Shown piece after piece: positions 41,814 to 48,841 of a stretch of DNA of 64,000 bases (its first letter is position 1; every line of letters starts with the position of its first letter). Location: the NCBI GenBank assembly GCA_024653355.1, contig JANLFQ010000001.1, forward strand, positions 952,576 to 1,016,575, read 5' to 3'. The translations under genes and the position numbers were made by a program. The notes beneath the pieces are model-generated. The model worked only from the letters and a program-made list of their open reading frames with translations. It was not told the origin of the DNA and did not search any database. This DNA comes from a candidate division WOR-3 bacterium. GTDB lineage: Bacteria > Hydrothermota > Tepidihabitantia > Tepidihabitantales > Tepidihabitantaceae.

Positions 41814-43109
41814 TCAGTATGCGCCCCGCCGGGAAAGAACCGCCGGAACTGTTTTCAAAATTATGACCAAATCGCCGGCAAGCGTCCACTCCCGGACATA
41901 GCGGGTGTCAAGTTTGACCCGCTCCTCATAGCTGGTATCGGTGCGACCGGAAACTTGCCAGAGCCCGGTAAGCCCGGGCGGAACCCGAAACAGGAGCAGC
42001 GAGTAGTCCCGATAGTACTCGACCTCTTTCTCCACAATTGGCCTGGGTCCGACAAGACTCATCTGACCAACAAGGACATTGAACAGTTGGGGCAGTTCGT
42101 CGATGCTGAATTTACGCAGCCAGCGCCCCAACGGCGTAACCCTTGGGTCGTCTTTCAACTTAAAGGTGCGGGCGAACTCCTCCCGCTTTTTCGGGTCACT
42201 TTTTAAAATCTCCTCAAGCCGTTGCCCGGCATCCTTGTACATCGTCCGGAACTTCAATAAATCAAACTCCCGCATATTTCTGCCCAGCCGGCGATGTTTG
42301 TAGAAAACTGGCCCCGGGCTGGTAAGTTTGATTAAGATTGCCACAACCAGCATCGGCAGCGCGAGCAACAACAGAGCAAGCAATGAAATTATCAAATCGA
42401 CGATGCGCTTCAAACGGCGTCCAATACTGTAGGGCACAAATGGTCCAATCGGCCGGGGATGTGGACTGAGAAAATAGGCTGACATCCGAAACGATGGGAT
42501 ACCAACAAAGTCGATAAAATAGCGCGGTGCCACCTGCACAATCAGGTAATCGGTTTTCGGGTCGGTAATGTCAACAACTATCAAATCGACCTTATCAATT
42601 CTCCCCGCTTTATCACTATTTTCCTTCATCCACCGTTCTAAATCTTCAATGAGAATCCGCTCCCGACACTGAAAACCCCACCAGCGCAAAAGCCCGACCT
42701 TATCACTGTTGAAATCGGTCACAAACAGCACCTTCTGGGGTACGAACCAGCGCAGCACAACCCCGATAACCGGAGCGACAAAATTCAGGTAGCACCAGAG
42801 TGCCAGCCAGAACTTTACCGTGAGCGGCTCACACCAGGACCAGAGCGAATGGACAACACTGTAAGCCACATAGGCAAGGGCAAATGCTGCCTGGGTCCGG
42901 ATTGTTAAACCGTAGTTGGCGCGCGCCGTGGACTCAAATTCGCCCACCAGATAACTGGCAAGGGCAAGGAGAAACCAGACAACAACGACGGTGGTGACCC
43001 CGATGGAAAAGGGCACAAAAAGAAGGCGCAGCAGTGCAATGACGATAAAAAGCAGCAGCAGCTCAAGAAAAATTAAAATTGCGTTACTTCGCCCGCTGGC
43101 AAGGTTCAT
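41814..43109 (-). CDS. Polyprenyl-phosphate sugar-phosphate transferase (WbaP/WcaJ type)
   Basis: 431 aa. An N-terminal block of four to five membrane helices (about 10-120) and a soluble CoA-binding-like domain precede the catalytic bacterial-sugar-transferase domain (about 230-431). Signatures: 'RLKRIVDLIISLLALLLLAL', 'LTSPGPVFYKHRRLGRN', 'FDLLKFRTMYKDA', 'ELPQLFNVLVGQMSLVGPRP' and 'GLWQVSGRTD'. It starts surface-polysaccharide synthesis by linking a sugar-1-phosphate to undecaprenyl phosphate at the inner membrane. No other polysaccharide genes are adjacent, so it may serve a dispersed pathway. No convincing promoter was found. Confidence 0.95.
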   Translation of the reverse strand: MNLASGRSNAILIFLELLLLFIVIALLRLLFVPFSIGVTTVVVVWFLLALASYLVGEFESTARANYGLTIRTQAAFALAYVAYSVVHSLWSWCEPLTVKFWLALWCYLNFVAPVIGVVLRWFVPQKVLFVTDFNSDKVGLLRWWGFQCRERILIEDLERWMKENSDKAGRIDKVDLIVVDITDPKTDYLIVQVAPRYFIDFVGIPSFRMSAYFLSPHPRPIGPFVPYSIGRRLKRIVDLIISLLALLLLALPMLVVAILIKLTSPGPVFYKHRRLGRNMREFDLLKFRTMYKDAGQRLEEILKSDPKKREEFARTFKLKDDPRVTPLGRWLRKFSIDELPQLFNVLVGQMSLVGPRPIVEKEVEYYRDYSLLLFRVPPGLTGLWQVSGRTDTSYEERVKLDTRYVREWTLAGDLVIILKTVPAVLSRRGAY

Positions 43110-43135
43110 ACAATCTAATTTCTCGCGCTGCCGCG

Positions 43136-43163
43136 AAAAGCACGGCTGAAGGCATCAGCCGTG
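43136..43163 (-). terminator. Terminator after the bS22-like gene
   Basis: CACGGCTGA-TGCCT-TCAGCCGTG (9-bp stem, 5-nt loop) followed by CTTTTC on the minus strand. It starts 1 nt after the TAA. The short U run makes it moderate. Confidence 0.65.
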
Positions 43164-43164
43164 G

Positions 43165-43260
43165 TTAGCGAATCTTCTTTTTATGACGCAGTGCTTTACG
43201 ACGTTTCTTGTACTTGTGCCGTTTGACTTTCCGTAATTTACGCTTCCGACCGCAGGGCAT
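43165..43260 (-). CDS. 31-aa bS22-like (AURKAIP1/COX24-domain) small basic protein
   Basis: A 31-codon reading frame, ATG 43260 to TAA 43165, encoding a very basic peptide: 'MPCGRKRKLRKVKRHKYKKR' and then 'RKALRHKKKIR'. The K-R-K-x-x-K-x-x-H-K-x-K-K-R pattern is that of the AURKAIP1/COX24 domain, found in mitochondrial mS38 and in bacterial bS22-type ribosomal proteins, notably of Bacteroidetes and Actinobacteria. AAAGGAGTG precedes the ATG and a terminator follows. It probably sits on 16S rRNA of the small subunit. It lies directly after HU, too short for common gene-finder cut-offs. Confidence 0.85.
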   Translation of the reverse strand: MPCGRKRKLRKVKRHKYKKRRKALRHKKKIR

Positions 43261-43280
43261 TAACACTCCTTTTTACTCTG

Positions 43281-43580
43281 TTATTGCACTCCACCTTTCA
43301 TCAAACTTGCCTTCAAAAGACGCGAGGCTTTGAATACCGGTACGCGCCGGGGTGGAATGTTCACCGTCGCCTTTGTCCGCGGATTCCGGGCAACCTTGGG
43401 CTTGCGCAATTTGGTTGACAGGACGCCAAACCCTCTGATTTCTACCCGGTTACCCTCCTGAAGGGCGCGACACAACTCTTCAATAAACAACTGGACAATT
43501 CTACCCACATCGCGCTTGGTAATGTTTGGTGCCATCTGACGGGAGATGGTCTCAACAATGTCGGCTTTAGTTATCGTCAT
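43281..43580 (-). CDS. HU/IHF-family DNA-binding protein
   Basis: 99 aa. The helical N-terminus is 'TKADIVETISRQMAPNITKR' and the beta arm carries 'EIRGFGVLSTKLRKPKVARN' with the 'RNPRTKATVNIPPRRVPVFK' DNA-intercalating tip. It bends DNA and compacts the nucleoid as a homodimer. Whether it is the HU or the IHF subtype cannot be settled from sequence alone. GAGGGTAAG precedes the ATG; it lies between the FmdB-type protein and the bS22-like gene. Confidence 0.96.
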   Translation of the reverse strand: MTITKADIVETISRQMAPNITKRDVGRIVQLFIEELCRALQEGNRVEIRGFGVLSTKLRKPKVARNPRTKATVNIPPRRVPVFKASRLLKASLMKGGVQ

Positions 43581-43592
43581 AATCTTACCCTC

Positions 43593-43814
43593 CTATGAGC
43601 AACTACTGCAATTGTGAGAACTGCAACTACTGCAGCTCTTACTCGCAGACTGAACCTTCTTTTCCGCACCGGCAACACCGAATACGGAAAAAACCTTGGA
43701 AATCTTTTTGCCCCCACAGTTAGGGCACACTAAACCTTTCTCCTCTTCCTCATTCCATAACAGCTCCTCAAATACCTTACCACAGGAGCCGCAACAAAAC
43801 TCTCTAATTGGCAT
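43593..43814 (-). CDS. FmdB-type zinc-ribbon protein
   Basis: 73 aa. The N-terminal zinc ribbon is 'CCGSCGKVFEEL...CPNCGG', the FmdB/CxxC_CxxC_SSSS family pattern, followed by a Ser/Cys tail 'SCSSCSSHNCSSCS'. The tail adds about six cysteines and one histidine, enough for a second metal site. The family was named for formamidase regulation but is now seen as small zinc proteins of unknown role. It heads the operon with HU and the bS22-like gene from a perfect promoter whose +1 coincides with the ATG. Confidence 0.9.
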   Translation of the reverse strand: MPIREFCCGSCGKVFEELLWNEEEEKGLVCPNCGGKKISKVFSVFGVAGAEKKVQSASKSCSSCSSHNCSSCS

Positions 43815-43848
43815 AACTAATTATAAAAATGAGACTTCTAAATGTCAA
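43813..43848 (-). promoter_or_regulatory. Promoter of the FmdB-HU-bS22 operon, predicted leaderless
   Basis: Perfect -35 TTGACA (43848-43843), 17-nt spacer, perfect -10 TATAAT (43825-43820). Only TAGTT separates the -10 from the ATG at 43814, so transcription must start on or next to the start codon. This is the strongest promoter match in the window and the clearest leaderless case with uvrB. The -35 overlaps the 3' end of folC. Confidence 0.85.
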
Positions 43849-45155
43849 GCAATCCGTTTGGCAACCCGGCCCCGGCTTAGAAGAGTTAGCACCTCGCCGG
43901 CAAGGTAAAACGACCCGGCAACAACAATCGGCAACCTGCCGGCGGAAAGCTCCTCGGCCCGTTTGAGCGCCGCCTTCAAATCCGGTGCCGCCTCTGCTAG
44001 AACCCCGAGCCGCCGAAACAATCCTTTCAACACCACCGGGCTCATCGCCCGCGGTGAGTTCGGGGCAACCAAAATTGCCGTATCGGTGTAAGGTGCGAGG
44101 GGCGCTACCGTCTTTTTTACCAGTTTACCGCGCAACGAACCGTAAATTAATACTACCTTGTCTTTTAGGTACTCCCGGATGACACCGGCAAGTGCCGCGC
44201 CCGACTCCGGATTGTGACAAGAGTCAACAATCAAGATCGGATTGGCACGAACAACCTGACAGCGGGCAGGAATTTTAACCTGGGACAAACCTTGCGCCAC
44301 GGGCTCAAATCTAATCCGGTTATCGGTTTTTGCCAAAATCCCGAGTGCGGTTAGCGCTGTCCGACAGTTCTCAATTTGATGCCGGCCTAAAAGATTGAGA
44401 TTGACCCTGCCCCCACCCAGTTCGGTCCAGCAGGAAAAACTGACACCGGGATAAGCGACGCTCTCATCCCAGACCCGTGACCGCTCATCAACCCAGAACG
44501 GTTTTGCACCCACTTTACGGGCTTGAATTTCCAGCTCCTGCCGCGCCTCATTAAATTGCGACCCAATCACCACCGGCTTACCGGTTCGCATTATCCCCGC
44601 CTTTTCCCGGGCGATTTTCCGCAGCGTACCGCCCAGTACCCGAATATGGTCATAACCGATTCTCGTAATCACCGACAGAGCCGGCTCCGACAGATTGGTT
44701 GCATCCAGTCTACCCCCCAGCCCAACCTCAATTACCGCATAATCAACCCGGGTGCGGGCAAAAAAATCGAACGCCATTGCGGTAAGCAGTTCAAAATAAC
44801 TTACCCGCTGACGTTTGAGCAGCGGTTGAAATTTTTCTATTAAACGGGCAAAAACCTTTTTCGTTACCATTTCTCCATTCAGTTGAATCCGTTCCCGAAC
44901 CGAGACAACATGGGGAGAAACAAATAACCCGGTCTGGAGCCCGCAACCCCGCAAACCCGCCTCAATCATATACGCCACCGAACCCTTGCCTTTGGTTCCG
45001 GCAATAAGAATTACATTCTCAATTCGGCTTTGCGGATTCCCGGCAATCTCAAGCAGACGCCGGATGTTATCAAGTTTAAACTCGTTCCGGACCAAAACTT
45101 TCTTTTCGTAATTTATTAGCGAGTCAAGAAACGCCCGTGCCGTTTTATAGGTCAT
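43845..45155 (-). CDS. folC: Folylpolyglutamate synthase / dihydrofolate synthase
   Basis: 436 aa from ATG 45155, which has GAGGTG 7 nt upstream; the longer frame to 45179 lies mostly inside lpxA. Mur-ligase fold: ATP loop 'GTKGKGSVAYMIE', 'SPHVVSVRERIQLNGE', 'VEVGLGGRLDATN' (trimmed from the dihydropteroate-binding region), and 'DSCHNPESGAALAG' in the C-terminal domain. It adds glutamate to dihydropteroate or folates in the cytoplasm. It is the last gene of the long envelope/translation operon. Confidence 0.95.
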   Translation of the reverse strand: MTYKTARAFLDSLINYEKKVLVRNEFKLDNIRRLLEIAGNPQSRIENVILIAGTKGKGSVAYMIEAGLRGCGLQTGLFVSPHVVSVRERIQLNGEMVTKKVFARLIEKFQPLLKRQRVSYFELLTAMAFDFFARTRVDYAVIEVGLGGRLDATNLSEPALSVITRIGYDHIRVLGGTLRKIAREKAGIMRTGKPVVIGSQFNEARQELEIQARKVGAKPFWVDERSRVWDESVAYPGVSFSCWTELGGGRVNLNLLGRHQIENCRTALTALGILAKTDNRIRFEPVAQGLSQVKIPARCQVVRANPILIVDSCHNPESGAALAGVIREYLKDKVVLIYGSLRGKLVKKTVAPLAPYTDTAILVAPNSPRAMSPVVLKGLFRRLGVLAEAAPDLKAALKRAEELSAGRLPIVVAGSFYLAGEVLTLLSRGRVAKRIA

Positions 45156-45930
45156 CCGACACCTCATCAGGACCGGCACGCAACTCTATACCCCGTTTCG
45201 AACGGTAACAGAACTCAAGAAACTCGTTGACCTCATCATCAGCACAACCGGCACGCAGTTCACGCTCAATTTTCCCAAGTGCCTGACTCAAGTTAAGCCC
45301 GGAACGGTATATAATCCGAAACAGTTCGGCAAGGATGGCAATTTTTTCTTGTGCCATTCCGGCGCGTCTTAGTCCCACGAGATTTAAACCGCGAACCCGA
45401 CATGGTCGTCCTGCCGCCAGCACATAAGGCGGGATGTCACGGTTAACATAAGAATGGGCACCAACCATCGCCAGTTTACCTACGCGGCAGAACTGATGAA
45501 CCCCGGTCAATCCCCCAAGATTGGCACCATCTGCCACCTCACTGTAACCGCCCAATTGCACGCCGTTGGTCAGGACGCAGTTGTTGCCCAACCGGCAGTT
45601 ATGGGCAATGTGCACATAGTTCATTATGTAGTTGCCGTCGCCAATCACCGTCATTTTTCCCGCACCACAGGCGCGGTGCACCGTAACATACTCAAAAAAC
45701 ACATTGTTCTGCCCAATCACAACCCCGCTCTCTTCGCCCTGATAAGAACGGTCCATCGGCTCGGTCCCGACAACTACACCGGTACCAAAACGACAACCCG
45801 CACCGACCGTCACCTTACCTTCAAACCGGCAGAAAGGTCCAACTTCGCATCTGGGACCCAACATTACTTCCGTGCCAATGATGGCACTCGGGTGCACTAA
45901 CGGACTGCGCCCATTACCACCGCCTCGCAC
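45145..45930 (-). CDS. lpxA: UDP-N-acetylglucosamine acyltransferase LpxA
   Basis: About 250-261 aa. Left-handed beta helix of hexapeptide repeats with the LpxA core 'YVTVHRACG' and 'IGDGNYIMNYVHIAHNCRLG' (His of 'IAHNC' is the catalytic base position), then a helical C-terminal domain ('IAILAELFRIIYRSGLNLSQ'). It adds the first 3-hydroxyacyl chain in lipid A synthesis. Start is uncertain: GTG 45930 has GGAGC upstream but overlaps fabZ by 34 nt; GTG 45897, joined to the fabZ stop as TAGTG, gives the family-like '(M)HPSAIIG'. Confidence 0.93.
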   Translation of the reverse strand: MRGGGNGRSPLVHPSAIIGTEVMLGPRCEVGPFCRFEGKVTVGAGCRFGTGVVVGTEPMDRSYQGEESGVVIGQNNVFFEYVTVHRACGAGKMTVIGDGNYIMNYVHIAHNCRLGNNCVLTNGVQLGGYSEVADGANLGGLTGVHQFCRVGKLAMVGAHSYVNRDIPPYVLAAGRPCRVRGLNLVGLRRAGMAQEKIAILAELFRIIYRSGLNLSQALGKIERELRAGCADDEVNEFLEFCYRSKRGIELRAGPDEVSDDL

Positions 45931-46319
45931 GCCAGCTCCGTTCCGACAAACACACTGCCCTCAAACTTGTACAAACCGGCTTTTGCTGTAACCAGTCGTA
46001 CCACAATCCGCAACCGTTCTCCAGGGCGAACCACGCGCCGAAACCGCACCCGTTCAATCCCGGCAAAAAGGGTGGTTTTGCCTTTCTTTTCCGGTTCCTT
46101 TACCAGTGCCAGCACAATGCCCGCCTGAGCAATCGCCTCAACCATCAAAACCCCGGGGAGAATCGGATTACCGGGAAAGTGCCCTTGAAAGTAAAACTCA
46201 TCCCCCCTAACATCGCGCCACGCTTCAATCTCATCCGTTTCAAGCCGCTCCACACCATCGATAAACAGAAATGGCTCCCGATGGGGAAGGTACTCCTTAA
46301 CATCTATATCAACTGCCAT
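45897..46319 (-). CDS. fabZ: 3-hydroxyacyl-ACP dehydratase FabZ
   Basis: 140 aa from ATG 46319, which overlaps the lpxC stop (TGATG) and has AAAGGAGG upstream. Hot-dog fold with 'LPHREPFLFIDGV' and 'FQGHFPGNPILPGVLMVEAI'; the His and Glu of these motifs form the active site. It dehydrates 3-hydroxyacyl-ACP in fatty-acid synthesis and so competes with LpxA for substrate. In some bacteria fabZ is fused to lpxC; here the two are separate but overlapping. Confidence 0.96.
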   Translation of the reverse strand: MAVDIDVKEYLPHREPFLFIDGVERLETDEIEAWRDVRGDEFYFQGHFPGNPILPGVLMVEAIAQAGIVLALVKEPEKKGKTTLFAGIERVRFRRVVRPGERLRIVVRLVTAKAGLYKFEGSVFVGTELACEAVVMGAVR

Positions 46320-47134
46320 CAATCCTCCTTTGCCGAAACACGCCATAAGGTGTCAATTAGTAAATGCCTTAACTTATGGACCAGAATAAGGTTTAACCTG
46401 TGCCCGGGATTGAATGCGATGACCTCCGCCTCAAGCCCGCACCCCAGAAGCGACAGGTCACCAAGCAAATCAAGCAGTTTGTGCCGGCACGGCTCGTTTA
46501 AAAACCGTTTTCGCGCCGGAAAAAACCAGCCGTTCACCTCGCGCAATTTAAAACCGATATGACTTTCCACCTGTCGGACATCAAACACCCGCCCGAATGT
46601 CCTGGCGGGCGCAACCTCCCGAATAAAACTACCTGGTGTCACCCGACAGGAAAAAAATTGTTCCGGGACAATGCCCTTCATCCTAAAAAAGACATTCACC
46701 CGCAATCCAGTACCGGGGAGTAAGATGATAAATCGGGCGCCCGACTTCACCGCTACCGGTTTGTTGAGTTTCAACACCCTGCCTTTGATACCCCGCCGCC
46801 GTAAACCCGCTCGCTGTAAAAGCCGGACAAAGTGCCGGGCACTGCCATCGCCCAAAGGGAGCTCATCACCGACAACATCAACCTCGATATCGGTTACGCC
46901 GAGTGCGAAACAACACGAAAGAAAATGTTCAACCATCAGCAGCCGCCTCGTGCCGTTTACCAGGTAAGTGTAACCATCCCTTGCTACGGCATTTTTCCAA
47001 TCGGCTTTAATCACCCGATTAAAAACAATACCTGAACCCGGAACCCCGGGCCGCACTTTCATCATTACCGGTTTATTGGTTACTATTCCCCAGCCCAAAA
47101 TCACGGCATCTTCTCGAATGGTAAACCGGCTCAC
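46319..47134 (-). CDS. lpxC: UDP-3-O-acyl-N-acetylglucosamine deacetylase LpxC
   Basis: 271 aa zinc amidase, the committed step of lipid A synthesis. Zinc-site motifs are present: 'LLMVEHFLS' (His70), 'HKLLDLLGDLSLLG' and a final His in 'GHRLNLILVHKL'. It is a little shorter than the roughly 300-aa E. coli enzyme, mainly in the insert regions. It overlaps both lpxD-like (4 nt) and fabZ (1 nt), so expression is tightly coupled. Confidence 0.93.
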   Translation of the reverse strand: MSRFTIREDAVILGWGIVTNKPVMMKVRPGVPGSGIVFNRVIKADWKNAVARDGYTYLVNGTRRLLMVEHFLSCCFALGVTDIEVDVVGDELPLGDGSARHFVRLLQRAGLRRRGIKGRVLKLNKPVAVKSGARFIILLPGTGLRVNVFFRMKGIVPEQFFSCRVTPGSFIREVAPARTFGRVFDVRQVESHIGFKLREVNGWFFPARKRFLNEPCRHKLLDLLGDLSLLGCGLEAEVIAFNPGHRLNLILVHKLRHLLIDTLWRVSAKED

Positions 47135-47823
47135 TTATCCCTTCCTGATGTCCGCCACAACCTTGCCCAGAATCGTGTCATCTCATCATAAGGTCGTGCC
47201 GGAATTCCCCAGTACTTTGCATTGGCAGGAATCGACCGGAACACCGCTGATTTAGCGTAAATCACGCTGTTAGCACCGATTTCAATATGGTCCTTTATTC
47301 CGCTCTGACCCGCAATCACCACCCCGTCCCCTATTTTCGCGCTGCCCGCAATCCCGCTCTGGGCAACAATGATACAGTTTTTACCAATCTTCACATTGTG
47401 GGCGATATGGACCTGGGCATCAATCTTTGTCCCCTTGCCAATTATCGTCTCTCTGCCGGTTTTCGCCTGTGCCACCGTAACATTGGGACCGATTTCAACA
47501 TCGTCCTCAACAATCACCCAACCGTTGTGCTCCAGACGCTGATAAACCGCACCCTCCTTTTTGTACCCGAACCCATCCCAGCCAATCACCGTGCCCGGAC
47601 CAATCCTTACCCGGCATCCGATTTTCGCCCTCCGCCAGATGATTACTCCGGCACCGAGCATCGTGTCCGCACCAATCTCCACCTCCGGACCGATGTAAAC
47701 AAACGGTGCCAGCTGTACTGTATCGGCAACCTTGGCTCCGGGGTCAATCCAGACAAAAGCACCCGGGCCGAATTTAACCAACCCTTCGGCTTCTTGCTCT
47801 TCCGGCTTTCCCGGCGCCTTCAC
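47131..47823 (-). CDS. LpxD-like acyltransferase lacking the uridine-binding domain
   Basis: 230 aa. The left-handed beta helix has the LpxD core 'IDAQVHIAHNVKIGKNCIIV', then 'AQSGIAGSAKIGDGVVIAGQ'; the acceptor region 'GWDGFGYKKEG' matches 'DGFGYA' of LpxD. Standard LpxD is about 340 aa with an N-terminal uridine-binding domain of about 100 residues; here only some 15 residues precede the first hexapeptide. It stands in the usual place between the skp-like gene and lpxC/fabZ/lpxA, so a second-acyl-chain role is likely, but UDP-GlcN binding must differ. A different acyltransferase specificity is possible. Confidence 0.8.
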   Translation of the reverse strand: MKAPGKPEEQEAEGLVKFGPGAFVWIDPGAKVADTVQLAPFVYIGPEVEIGADTMLGAGVIIWRRAKIGCRVRIGPGTVIGWDGFGYKKEGAVYQRLEHNGWVIVEDDVEIGPNVTVAQAKTGRETIIGKGTKIDAQVHIAHNVKIGKNCIIVAQSGIAGSAKIGDGVVIAGQSGIKDHIEIGANSVIYAKSAVFRSIPANAKYWGIPARPYDEMTRFWARLWRTSGRDK

Positions 47824-47834
47824 TATTATTAGAT

Positions 47835-48809
47835 TTAAGGGTTAATACTGGAATAAAGCGCCTGGACCACACTGCTCACCCGTTCGCGCAACACCTCTTT
47901 TCGCTCCGCAGTGCCATCCTGCGATTTAATCGATACGCCGGTGCGGGCATCAACAACCGTCAACTGGAAATTTATCTGCCGCTCCCGCTTGGAACAGTCA
48001 CCGAAGATACAGTAATCGGCGTCCAGCGCCCGGGCAACATCAAGCGCCTGGTCCATCTGAATCTGCTGACTCCCATACCCTCGTGCCTGCACCACCTCGT
48101 CTACCTTTCGGTCAGGCACCATTTCGACATTGGTTTTGGATTTAAGCAGGGCGTTAACAAATCCCCTGATCTGGGCGCCAATCCGTTCCCGCTGCGCCTC
48201 ATCGTTTCCGTCGTAAATCGGCATAATCACATATATCTTCTTGACCGGGCCGGTTGCCGGTACCGGCGCATAACGTCGATTCAACTCGTCCAGAACCAGT
48301 TCGGTCAAGTCCAGCCCCACATCACCAAAGATAATTCCCGCCTTATCCGCATCAACAACCAGGGAAAACCCCTCCTGCTGTGCCACCTTTCGCACCGCCG
48401 AATCAATCTGGGCAACAATCGGCGCCAGCAGTTCCCGATTCTTTTGCTCAATCTTGCCATTTTTGCCGTAAACCTGGGTGAGGTAACTATCATAACGGCG
48501 CTTCCGGCTTTCCACCTCCGCCATCTTTGCCCGCTTTCCCTCCTCGGAAAGGGAAAGCTGCTGCGACTCGTACTCCTCCTTTGCCTGCTCATACTCCTGT
48601 CGCAACGACTCCGCCTTTGCCTCGTAGGCGGCAATCTCCTTATCCAGTTCCTTCTTTGCCGCCCGGGCACCTTCATACTGGGCGATAATCATTTCCGAGT
48701 TAACATAACCGACTTTAAACTCTTTGCCCCGCGCCCGCGCCCCCGGCAGCAAAACCAGAAGCCAACCTATTGACAGTAGTACCGCGAGGCAATGTCTTGT
48801 TCTTAACAC
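47835..48809 (-). CDS. OmpH/Skp chaperone fused to a FlgO/TolB-N-like domain
   Basis: 324 aa. I choose GTG 48809, which has AGGAGG 5 nt upstream and starts at the signal peptide; ATG 48845 would add 12 unlikely residues. After the signal peptide (about 1-27), residues about 30-170 are the Skp domain: 'KVGYVNSEMIIAQYEGA', a long charged coiled coil, then 'EGFSLVVDADKAGIIF'. Residues about 195-324 form a second alpha/beta domain ('KIYVIMPIYDGNDEAQRERI', 'VEMVPDRKVDEVVQA', 'ADYCIFGDCSKRERQINFQL') resembling the FlgO/CsgG/TolB-N group. It probably escorts outer-membrane proteins across the periplasm. The fusion is unusual. Confidence 0.8.
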   Translation of the reverse strand: MLRTRHCLAVLLSIGWLLVLLPGARARGKEFKVGYVNSEMIIAQYEGARAAKKELDKEIAAYEAKAESLRQEYEQAKEEYESQQLSLSEEGKRAKMAEVESRKRRYDSYLTQVYGKNGKIEQKNRELLAPIVAQIDSAVRKVAQQEGFSLVVDADKAGIIFGDVGLDLTELVLDELNRRYAPVPATGPVKKIYVIMPIYDGNDEAQRERIGAQIRGFVNALLKSKTNVEMVPDRKVDEVVQARGYGSQQIQMDQALDVARALDADYCIFGDCSKRERQINFQLTVVDARTGVSIKSQDGTAERKEVLRERVSSVVQALYSSINP

Positions 48810-48841
48810 CTTTTCCTCCTGACAGGTGGGCGCTAAACCTT

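Noticed and set aside
43110-43135. Promoter for the sugar-phosphate transferase gene
   Set aside because: TAGATT before the ATG resembles a -10, but its predicted +1 falls inside the gene and there is no TTGAC-type -35 at the right distance.
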